Positions 48,011 to 59,200 of a stretch of DNA of 64,000 nt are shown in pieces. The notes below the pieces were generated by a model, which was not told the origin of the DNA, made no database searches, and saw only the letters and a list, made by a program, of their open reading frames with translations. The DNA lies in the NCBI GenBank assembly GCA_033782935.1, contig JAWQEG010000005.1:62001-126000 (forward strand), written 5' to 3'. Each line of letters starts with the position of its first letter. The first letter of the stretch is position 1. Source of the DNA: Petrolisthes cinctipes (taxonomy: Eukaryota > Arthropoda > Malacostraca > Decapoda > Porcellanidae). The translations under genes and the position numbers were made by a program.

Positions 48011-48787
48011 GAACCATAGGAATGTGAGAAATTCTTGGCACGTAGTAACCGCAGACTCCCTCCGGTGGGTCAGCCTCCCTTGGGGTTAATATTTGAGTGA
48101 AGGGAAGTGTTGTATCCGCTCTGATAATAATATCCTCCTCATCCTTCCCGTTCCACTCTCCTAGCTCTTCCTTCATATCCTTCTCTGTTCTTATTCTCCC
48201 TTGGTTCATCTCTCATGTCCCCACCCCCTTTTTCATTCCATGTCTTTAATTCCTTCCCTTTTCCCAATCATCTTCCTTTCCTTCCTCCATTCTTCTTTTC
48301 CATTCCTTCGTCTCCTTGCCTTTTTCCCTTCCTTCTGTGGCGTTAACCCTCTAAATTTGACTCTTATCTTCCCCTTTTGTATTGTTCCCTTATTACTTAC
48401 ATTTATTTACCTCTCCCCTTTCCTGCATAATTATCTTGCTTCTTTCTTACCCATCCTTCTTTTTTCTACTTCTCTTTCTACCTTCTTCATTCACTGCCTT
48501 CTTCCCGCCCTCCTCCTATAACTCCCTAATTTTATCCATTCCTTCCATCTTGCATCCCCCAAGCTCCATCATCCCTTCTGATTCTTCCCCCCCCCCCTTT
48601 TTTTTTTTCTTTCCTCCTCCTTCCCTTTCCTCTCTCTCGCTGCTCAATTATCGCTATTTTTATCTTGCCTAGCTGTTACACATCGATTTTCTTCGTTCTT
48701 TTTAAGCCTATCCCAGCAGGCATTATATACTCCTGCCGTTCAACTAGCTAGGCTCCAATACATTTTAATTAATAAGAAGAAATAATA

Positions 48788-48835
<48 letters not shown>

Positions 48836-49153
48836 CTGAGACGATATACGTAGGCCTACACACCCACACCGCGGTTCATTATAATCGTCTCAAGAAATAA
48901 TGTAAGATTCTTATATTATTTCGATCATTTGCACTGCCAAAATCCCAGTTCTTGACATTTACATTTTTACCGATTGATGACGTGCATGACAACCACAACT
49001 TACTGGGTCGACTGTACACAATGCCGATTACAGACATTTGAACTATGCTCCAGGGTGAATTTCATAGCCAATAATAGGCTATACCGAAATATAATACCTT
49101 TCCATTTAATATCAGTAATATTATAAGAGTAATAATAACGTGTCAGTCATCTC
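48011..49153. other. Non-coding stretch
   Basis: The C/T-rich tract at 48200-48640 produces spurious Phe/Pro/Leu frames. (GA)n lies at 48791-48832. No gene was recognised. Confidence 0.5.
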
Positions 49154-49314
49154 TTAAGGGGAGGGTATAGTTTTGACATTTTTGGAGATAATGATTTCTC
49201 CAAACTATTCCACGTAACAGGACACCATTATTTTTCTTCATCTGGTTCTATTTCCTGGCAGACTTTGGAGGAATCAAGACACTCCAATGTACGAAAAATA
49301 TACTCTCCCCTTAA
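49154..49314. mobile_element. TTAA-ended palindromic MITE, copy H
   Basis: It begins TTAAGGGGAGGGTATAG and ends TATACTCTCCCCTTAA, 161 bp, with the core TTTCTCCAAACTATTCCACG followed by TAACAG and its inverse. It ends about 157 bp upstream of the proposed RanBP1 start codon. Confidence 0.88.
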
Positions 49315-49470
49315 TAAATCATCTTCACATTTGGTGCCTATAGCGATGGCAACATACCGTACCGAGGCGCCATCTATTGTCCTCCACCGCAACCACAAGT
49401 TTGTTTACAAAACTACGCTTTAGTGGAGGGGGAAGGAGTGTCACAGTTATCCCACACCATCAACGTCATC
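49315..49470 (+). promoter_or_regulatory. Candidate RanBP1 5' UTR / core promoter
   Basis: This less AT-rich stretch (GTACCGAGGCGCCATCTATT and so on) lies between MITE copy H and the proposed start codon at 49471. No TATA box is evident. Assignment rests on position only. Confidence 0.35.
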
Positions 49471-52400
49471 ATGGCCCCTGAGAAGGTGACGTACACTCCA
49501 TTACCTTCCACGGATAATATTATATAGCCGTGATATAATAGATATGGGTAATGGTGAAGGTAGTGATGGTAAATAATGGTGTTGGTTTGTCGCCATGTTA
49601 GGATTGGTTTGGGGCGGGAAAAGGTGGCAGGGTATGAATCCCATGCCCGTGTATCCCTACCAATACCTGACACCATTACTCCTATCCCTCCCATGATGCC
49701 TTGATTCATCTTACCACGGATCTATACTATGGCGTCACCAGGGCAATTGAAATAGTGCTGAAAATTTGGGTTTGAAGTAATTGTAGCTTCTTGTAGGAAC
49801 CATTCTTGTTATTGTTGACCTTGACCGTTATTTGTGTGGTGGTCATGAGGTATGGTAATGGTGTCCTGGTTTGACCCCATACTACATACATCTCTCATTG
49901 TATTAAGATGCTCTCGAATGTCTATTATGTTGGCGTATTTATTTATTTTTATTTTATTTATTTTTTCGTAACTCGTATGTTAGTTACGGTTAATAGTATG
50001 TATTTGCCCATTTCCTTCCTTTGTTATTATATTAATATTTGCCAGAAATTACTGTGAAAAATTCGTTGTTAAATGATTGAAAATGACTAACTTAGGTCAA
50101 GTCTACCCAATCTATAAAATAATTATGTAGTACAGGACATATCCAATATTGTCAGTTTTAAAATAAACAGGGTGCCAAGCTACTAAGACTATGAAAATTT
50201 GTGTTTAGGATGGTGGGATCTGCCAGATACTATATAATTATATACCATAGACTTTTGAACTGTCATATATTGGTCAACATTAGTGACAAATTCTCATTAC
50301 GATATGTCATACGGCACCTCAATTTGACATTCCTGGTGGATAACAGGATGTTATTGATTGACAGTATTGTAAGGAATGTATATAATGTACAATTCATCCC
50401 TACATAAATGCATGGCCTCAAACTGTGATAATATTCTTTCTTATGTGTGAAGTTGTTTGTACAGTATGTGGTTTGAGTAATTTGGTCCATATTATTGGTA
50501 CAAACTAATACAATTAATTATTGACTCCGAACATTACAGACTGACCCAGAGGAGGGTAGTTCAAGTAAAGTGTCAGAGGATGGTGTTGAGGAAGTTGTGG
50601 TTGAGGAAGTGGGGCACCATGACCCATACTTTGAACCTGTTGTCAATCTCCCAGAAATTTCTGTCACCACAAATGAGGAGGAGGAAGAGGTTATGGTAAA
50701 ATTGTAAGTACAGTATTATTATTATCGGTATGTTTTAACACTAATTGTAAGCCGTTAGTAGTAGTTATCAACTTAGCATATATATGTTTTGTAGTTGCTA
50801 TTAGTTCAGAAAGAATTTAAATGAAAAGAAAGTCTGAGAAATTACAGATTGTTAATACTGAAGTGGTTATGTTATCATTACTTTACAGCCAGTGTCCAAC
50901 TTGCTGTGTTGTCACAACGGATATCCTTGTCAAGCAATAAAAACTAACACTTCCTCATTCTAGATTGATTGAATTATTACAGAGTATCTGATGACTCAGT
51001 GTTGCATTGTACTGCAGACGCTGCAAGTTGTTCCGGTACAACGCATCAGAGACGCCAGGGGAATGGAAAGAGCGTGGGACAGGAGACGTTAAGATACTTA
51101 GGAACGCTTCAAAGAAGACGGTATGTGGGGATTGGGAATTTTGATGAACCTGTTATCATGGAATGATGGCATTTGTATGGAGGAGAGGTAAAAAGGAGGT
51201 ATAGTAAAGGAGCAAGGAAGACAGGTGTAATAGTGATGGTTGTGGGAGAATTGAAGGGAAGAGGAATTCAAAGGAGGATATGTGAAGAAGCACAGAATTT
51301 GGGTGAACCAGGCCCAATATGGACATGTATATATGAAATACGGACATGTAAAATGAAATTATGTATGATAAAGCTTTGTAGTTTTGATGGCCATTGCGTG
51401 GAAATGAGACTAAAGAAAAATATATTAATTAAAAACTGGGTTTTAGTACAGAAGTGGACCTTACTGTATAATAGATATTTTACTGTCATTACCCACTATT
51501 TTGGACCATTCTAAGACACTTTTCTTCTATGGTTTTTCTTCCTCAAATGCCCCGTTTTCGAGATATGCCTCATTCCCAATACCCATAGAAACATGGGGGG
51601 GTTGACGGGTGGGGGAAACAGGAAATATGTATACAAAAACTGTATCCCATGCCAACGACGGATTTGCCGTTCCCTTGGTCCGGACATATACAAGATTATT
51701 TTATGGGCAATTCACGCAAAAAAGGAGTGGAAACGGTCGCTTGGAGCTCGACACGTTAGGGGAACTCACTTGATACCATATTGTTACTGTAATACTACAA
51801 TATCACTATATACGTTAATTAAGGTAGAAGTGTATTATAAAGGCAGAACAATAGTAAAATGCGTGTTTTCCCCACCCGTCAACCCCCGATTCCCATCGTG
51901 CCCCCCGTGTTCCTATGGGTATTGGGAATGGGGCATATCTCGAAAACGGGGCATTTGTGGAAGAAAAACCATAGAAGAAAAGTGTCTTAGAATGGTCCAA
52001 AATAGTGGGTAATGACAGTAAAATATTTATTATACAGTAAGGTCCACTTCTGTACCTTTACCAAAAACTGTGATAACTTGTGTACAGGTTTAGATAAGGC
52101 TGTTGATAGATTGGGACAATAGTTGTTTAATGAAGTAATGACTTGATTTAATTTCTATAGGTGAGACTGTTAATGCGGCAGGACAAGACACTCAAGATCC
52201 GTGCTAACCACTACATCACCCCATTCATGGAGCTTAAGCCCAACTGTGACAGTGACCGTGCCTGGGTTTGGTCTGTGGTGGCTGACTTTGCAGATGAAGA
52301 GCCCAAACGTGAATGCCTGGCAATTAAATTTGCCAATGCTGAGAGTGAGTATTACATTTATTTTCTCTGGTTGTTATTAACTTACCATCGAAATGCCCAG

Positions 52401-52850
52401 AGGCTCAGTTGAGTGTTGGCAGCCTGGCAGGCCAATGAAAAGATACTTCATTGGTCACATGTGTTTTAAGTAATTGTACACATATTTCTCTTGTCAATCC
52501 AGTATGTAGTGTAGAACATTATTATATCAGAAATGTCATGGGGGAACAGTAGCATATCAGGACTTTACCGGACATGTCTTTAAAGATTGCTGATTTCTGC
52601 TTTGTCCCCAGATGCAAGGGTGTTCAAGGAGGCATTCTATGATGCAAAGGGTTATGCCACACTGGAAGAAGTAAAGAGGAGGGAGGAGGAGAGAGAATTG
52701 CTGGAGGAGGAGGAGGAGGAGAGGTCTAAGGGGAAAATAGTGGAATTGGAGGAAGAAGATGACAAAAGCTCAAGCAAGGGTAATGCAACAGAAGAAGTAA
52801 CAAAAGAGATGGAGAAATTGGCAGTAAAGAAAGAAGATGCACAAGACTAA
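49471..52850 (+). CDS. RANBP1: Ran-binding protein 1 (RanBP1), five exons
   Basis: RanBP1 binds Ran-GTP and helps RanGAP hydrolyse it, releasing exported cargo in the cytoplasm. Exons: 49471-49485 (tentative, MAPEK), 50540-50703, 51018-51120, 52161-52344, 52612-52850. Phases agree and the product is 234 aa (human 201). Landmarks: [15 protein letters not shown] (about 31-45), an acidic run, KLRCKLFRY (about 59-67), [14 protein letters not shown] (about 75-88), the strongly conserved [19 protein letters not shown] (about 97-115), [24 protein letters not shown] (about 125-143) and [10 protein letters not shown]. These make one complete Ran-binding domain. The C-terminus is Glu/Lys-rich and ends [14 protein letters not shown], resembling the nuclear export signal region of vertebrate RanBP1. 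The 15-nt first exon rests on phase, an ATG and a GTGACG donor only. Confidence 0.92.
51449..52052. mobile_element. 604-bp long-TIR foldback element in RanBP1 intron 3
   Basis: The left arm begins CAGAAGTGGACCTTACTGTA and the right arm ends TACAGTAAGGTCCACTTCTG. The arms are nearly perfect inverted repeats for roughly 165-180 bp (51449-51625 with 51865-52052). TA flanks both sides (51447-51448 and 52053-52054), as for Tc1/mariner-type insertion. The arms contain a module (CTTAGAATGGTC, AGTGGGTAATGA, CCATAGAAGAAAA) shared with the 363-bp elements. The 240-bp centre encodes nothing recognised. The element fills more than half of the 1,040-bp intron. Confidence 0.88.
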
Positions 52851-53220
52851 TGGAGAGTGAAAAGATGCCATCCCCTCCATCACTCACTCTCTTCCCCACA
52901 TCATCATCGCCGAGAAAATGTTGAGCGTGTGATGTATTTCTTGTTGCCTTCGTGGCCGTGTTTGTTCTTCATATAGTTGCGTCTGTGTCACATTTACCCC
53001 TAGATGTTGCCCATTATTTTTTATATAGTAATTAATCATTCCACTTGTTATATTCAGGTGTTGCAGCTAGATGCAGTCTGGGCCAGGGGTCTGTGCTGGT
53101 CATATCTGGCATAAACACATTTGAATTAGACGAACATTGCACATCTTACATTAACCTTTGTTGCCTGGTACACATTCCTGGACCAGTGCCACATGCATCA
53201 ATAAAATTTATGTATCAATT
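52851..53220 (+). terminator. RanBP1 3' UTR with AATAAA poly(A) signal
   Basis: AATAAA lies at 53200-53205 (ATGCATCAATAAAATTTATG), about 350 bp after the stop codon. Cleavage is expected 10-30 bp further on. Confidence 0.6.
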
Positions 53221-56200
53221 TTTATTTTTAAGTTGTATGGACGTAATGTGTATGGATACACAGGTACAGTATATGCAGTATATATTTTTTGAGATGGTGG
53301 TTAGAGACCAGAGACAACCAGACAGAACCCCTGGTGTGGACTGCAAAAATTAGTTGTAATTTATGTCTTTCCGGAGGGCACGGGAAGGGTTACTTAGATA
53401 TGACAGTTTCGTCAAAATGATGTGCCTTGTCTAAGGTTCGTGCTTGTTGGAATGTCATCACGAATGGTTTTATTACTTGTGTGTGTCCTTGCGGTGTGAG
53501 TATTGGGTACATTGAGGCAGTGCATTTGCTGACAAAACAAAAATGCTTATATTTTTATTTAGTAGAATTAGGTAACCTACTTGCCCTGCAGAGAATTGGT
53601 AGATATCTGAAGCTGCACCATGGTGGAGTGTAAGGTACTTTAGAGGTGGTATCACACCAGTATTAGTTATTGTTCATAAAAGTTTTCTTTGGCTGCTCTC
53701 TTTTGCCATAATTGACAGGAATATTAATATTTAAAAAGCTAACTTCCGTCATAAGAAATGCAGGCTGTGATACAGTCATGCCAGAAATATCTTAAGTAGC
53801 TTATTGAATTGTAATAAATAATTAAAGAAGTGGTTAATACGGGCGAAGGTTCACTAGAATCCTTCTCCCACCTCAGTTATAAAGATTGTCACAGAAGTTG
53901 TAGGGAAAGTCAAGTTGCAGGTTTGCTGTACCTGTTGAACATCTGCCATAACTGAAGAAATTGATAAAGGTCACTAGAAATACTATTGTTGATAATATGG
54001 CAGCCAGATAATATGTAAATTACCCTCCACCATTGTACAGATTTATTCATGAGAGCTGCCAAGTAATTACTGAAGTAATGGAGCAAGGTCACGAACAATA
54101 CTGCTTTTCTTTAAATTATAGATATTTTAATTTTAAAGCTCGTACATGTTAACTGAGAAAATGACTTACGGTGTGATGCTGCCTTTATTAGGTGGTCAAG
54201 TTTGTGTGATGTGGATGTTGATTGGCTTGAGTGTATCCATGACCAACAAAATCCAGGCAGACAAGTGTACCCTGGTGGCATAGATGAGGTTAAGGTAGCA
54301 ACCATACTTTATATACATTTATGACTAAACAGTACTAATCATCCTCGACACGACACTTTTTAAGAAAGCACTAATAAGTAATCCATTTAAAGAAGCACTA
54401 GTAATTAATCCACCTTTTCATTGATAATTGAGGGAAATCATGATGTACATTAGGTATGTGGTGGTATGGCTGTTCCTCTTGCCATCCGTCATGTATACAC
54501 CACCTGATGCATTTTCTCATGAGTGTTGAATTAACAGTTCTTCATTGCCTGTGTGCTAATCCCTTCATTCTCCACTCCGGATACTTTAGACAGGTAATGG
54601 TGCTTTTCAGTGATCTTTTCCTTGCTTATCTGGACACTTTTTCCCAGTATTTTTTTCTTTTTTCAATGTTTAGCTTAGCTTACTTCTATACATTATAAGC
54701 TTTTACTAAATAATCTTCGGCTGTGGTTATGGTCTGAAAATGTAGGATCATATGGTTGATGCCACTGGCCTAGCGAATGTTTCCTACTGTCGAATCATAG
54801 CATATTTCATGAGGTTTTGTCATGATTACTTTGGTACTAAGTGTCTGCTCAGAATTGTGGGACTAAGGGAGGGATTAAGTGTCCAGCCTTGAGACTACAG
54901 AATTTAATAGCCTATTCCTAAAATGATCTGAGAATAACAACTTCAATTATATGAGCTTCTGGCTAGTTTTCTCAAGGCTGACCCTTCTGATACGATTATA
55001 TCCGATTAGGTTGACCCTGGGTGAAGGAGGCCAAGGAGGTCACAAAACTCATGGCTAAAGCAAATTGAGAAGAGACTTAATTGGAGGGGTCCCAAGAGAT
55101 GACACCAAAAGCTGTTTCCAGCTGCTGATTATGATGAAATTTTATGGAGTGAAGACTGATATGTTATTTCAATGTTAGAGTGGGTGATTGAGGACTGAAA
55201 AAATGAGATAAGCAAATGAATGCGAGAAGAACCAAGGAAATGAAAATTTACTATTGGGGGGGGGGGGGCAGGTGAATGAATGACTGAATGATTTGGTTTC
55301 AACCTAATGGGCCTGGGCCCCAGCCTTCATAAGGTTGGAGGTATAATATTGACATTTAAACAGGAAGAGAGGAGAAACAAGAAGCACAAAGGAAAAAGAA
55401 GGAAAGGGGAGTCAGAGATGAGCTGAGAGGGACTGACTCGGGACCAGAAGGGTGTTAAAATTCCTTTTAGTATAGCCCACCTCTTGGCAAGCAATATGGG
55501 GAGGGGAGGCAAAAGGAAAAGAATGGTTGCAAGTAATATGGGAGAACCGAGTGAGAGGTAAGAAGAAAGTTGTTGATTGGACAGTAAGAACTTTCGTTTG
55601 GCATATTGTTCTCTGTTGGTACTTTGTTATGATGACAGCTGAGGGACATGAATCACCACCCAAAATTGTTGGGAAAAAAAGTTAAATTCCAATTTATATT
55701 GCTTTCACATTTGATGCCAGTTATTACATGAAGTGTAGTCGGGACCACTGTGCATTATTCATTGTCATGGGTACCAAGTCTTTAAATCTTCATATTTAAT
55801 GCAGCATAAAAAGTGTACAGTCCAAGTATGGTCTTGTGTGTCATCAGTACAAATTATTAACGATGAGTGAGTCACAATATTTTTAAAGTATGATTCCATT
55901 ACTTCTTTGATGTGCATTTGTGTGGTGTGTGGTATAAGCTTGTTGGTTTGCATGTGTGTCTGTAAATAGAAGAGGTGTGTCCGTGTAGTACAGATAACAT
56001 GATCCCTTGTGTAAAGTCCCCCCACTGTTGACCCCTGGCCATTCTAATACTTGTTGTGGTGTGGAGTTGAAGAGTGATAGGGTATGTTAAAATAAAATTG
56101 GTGCCTTTTGGTTGTGTCTGACCCTTTACTTTTTCACAGAATTTTTTGATGACAATTAGCTAGATTGCAGGGAGGCACTTGTTACTGAATACTGTAATTA

Positions 56201-59200
56201 TGAGATTTGAAAATTATATGAAATTTTTAAGGAGTTATTGATGTCACTTACAATTATCACCATTGCACAGCCACTGTACTTATATACCTTTTTTGTAATA
56301 TGGGTCACGTGCAGAAAAAAGTCATAGGGTAGCCAGTGACTGAACCAGTACAATGTCTCAAGATGATACAGGAGCCATGTGTACTAGTTCTTATCACTCA
56401 ACCTTTGATTTTCTCTGAGTATGGATTTTAGTCTTGTAACAATCTCCCAGCATAATGTACTAGTAATGAAGAAAGTCATCAAGGTAAGCCATCCCTCTCA
56501 GAGGTATAAGCTTGAATGTGATCATTTAAACCTCAATGCAAACTATAAAGATAATGTAATATTATTTTCACTTTTCTGTTGTATGCCTGATGGAATACTA
56601 TACTGTATGGTTGTTGTTCTTGCATCCTAGCAATGTATACAAGGAATATATAAAGGAATTAGCTGTTTGACCTGCTGTAATAGAAAGATTCTGTAAGTTC
56701 TTAAATTTTCTGTTAATTTGCAAGCTTTGGATGGAGGTGGTACCAATTACAAGTCTTTGCTCACTGATAATGTTAACTGATGAGTAGATGCTACATGGAA
56801 TTTCTGAAAGTGTGTGTTTACAGTGTCTAAACTTTGCTCATGTAAAAGGGAAAGTCTATGTGATATTTATAGATTTGTGAACTTGTTATTGTCTACATTT
56901 TGTACACTATCCCCAAAAGTATCTTTTAAAAAATGTGCAGGACAGTGATAATGGATGCTGCTATTTGGCACACATTGATTGAGGGTAGCAACAAGTGATA
57001 ACCCTATATGCCAATACATCTACAGTACTGTGAAGCTGTGCCATTCACCTAGAGAAGCACTAAATTATCTACAATCCGACGCTTGAATTTTTACCCATAT
57101 GTTATAAAATCATAGATAAATGGTTGAAATTGTCCAACAGGCAAGCATTAAATTATTATCTTTTGCACCTTCGGGCCAGTTGTGATTGTGATCAGGAGAC
57201 ATTTGTGTTGGATATTTCCTTCCTGTTCTTTCATGATCTGTATTGTCACTCATAACCTTAACATAGCAACTCAGCCTTTATTGATAAAATATTTGTCAGG
57301 ATGCATTTAGCTCAGTATAATACGATTAAATATGTTATAATTTTTAACACAAATTTAAACATTATGGACTGGTTACCAATTACATATCAAAGGATTTCTT
57401 CATTTATCTGGTGGTGCAGCTTTGTATGATATCAGTAATGCCCAAGATGGTTACCACACTTACTGAGGCAGCAAGTAGTCAATATGGTTCATAAGCCATC
57501 CTTTGCACCACACATTCAAAATACTTTTGGATGCTAGTGTACAGATCAATCATGTCATATTTGGAATAACAGTATCATACCATCATTGCCCCACCAGCTG
57601 CAGTCAGCAGCTGAACCATGAGTCATTTTTTTATATATTTATATTTTTGGATGAGAGGGGGCAAAGTGGTAGAGGGTCAGTATTGTACTGCTTGTGGTTG
57701 AGGTAGGCAGAGGACAAAGATGTCTTTGAATTGGAGGCTACACATTGCTCCAAAATGTGCCACAAAACTGCATCTATACATTACTCAGGTTGTCTGGCAT
57801 GTGGGATGATTTTGAGGTTGCAGGTGCCTCCTATTTCTTTGCAAGGTTTTGTCCCCAACAAATGGCTCTTTCACCACTAAGGGCCAGTTACATATCTGTA
57901 GTTTGAGAGACCTTAAGAATGCTAAACTGACATGTATCAAGTGTCAAGCAAAAATTTATTTTTAGGATGAGATGCATCATAAAAGACCACTTTTGGAGCC
58001 AGTAGAAACAGTATTTTTATCTTGCTTCATAATTTTATGACATCTCTGACATATTTTCCGTAATCTCTTCAGTTGGTGTTGACTTTGTTCTGTGTTCACA
58101 GTTCTACATCAAATTTAAATGCTGTCAATGCTGTAAGTATCAGTTTCAGAATGTCTTTAATTTGATATTTTATAGGCAATGCTTTTATACAGTTGGATGC
58201 ACCTCACTGGGTCAGTGTTATCAACCACATACAGATAAATCTTTCATGGTACACAAACATGGCATCACTGTATACCACATAGCAAGACTACCATTGGCTC
58301 CTCTAGTACCTAGCCCCAGAGAATTTTCTGAGTATATAACCATAGAACACAAATTTAAGAGAGTGTCTGTTCTTGAAATTTTTGTTGAGACATGGCAACA
58401 GCATGTATATGAACAAAATATAAGGTAGTCGTATGAGCAAGCTAGTACAAAATCTTTGTACCGTAATATGTAAACTAGATATTATACTGGCACTCAGGTT
58501 TAAACAAATACTTAGTTGTCTTGTCCCACATTACAACAGTCACTGTTCCAGAGATTTGTGTATCCAGCTGTACATGCACATGCCATTCACATCGCATCAA
58601 TTCGCCCCCATGTTGTCAAAGGATCTGCAAACATTTGTACATACCACTGATGCATTCATTATTCCTAGTGACTGGAGAGGTGTGTGGAACATGGTCAGTT
58701 TTACTGCTTCCCCTATTGTATTGGATATATAAGGAAATTGTACAATAACAATCATCCCAAGAGGTAATGATTTTTGCATATGTGTAGTTTTATACAGTAC
58801 AGTATATATAAAATATATAATAATGTGCCTAGGGGTTACATTCTGTGGAGTTTCTATAACATTTAGAAGTTATGTACTGTGTTGTGCTGCTTGATGATGC
58901 CAGCTAATTAACTATTATGCCAATTAAGCACTTCTAAGAGAGGCCTCGCTTACAGTGGTGAGGTGTCATCACGGCTTCTCCCTTATAAGTGTTTAATTTG
59001 GCTGGTAGTTCATTGCAACCTGTCGTTCTGCTTCTATATGCCAGTTAATGTGTATTATTCACTGTGATGTATGCTTTAGGAGTGGTGTACCCAGGGTTTA
59101 TAGCTTGCTGTTATTCCCTTTTGCTTAGTACTCTTCCTCTATGTTATTTTGTTTCCTGCTCATTTTCCTCTTTTGTTTAACTTTCTCTGTTTCTCTCATC

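Noticed and set aside
54111..54305. 64-residue minus-strand frame
   Set aside because: Composition looks mildly protein-like but there is no recognisable motif and no partner exon.
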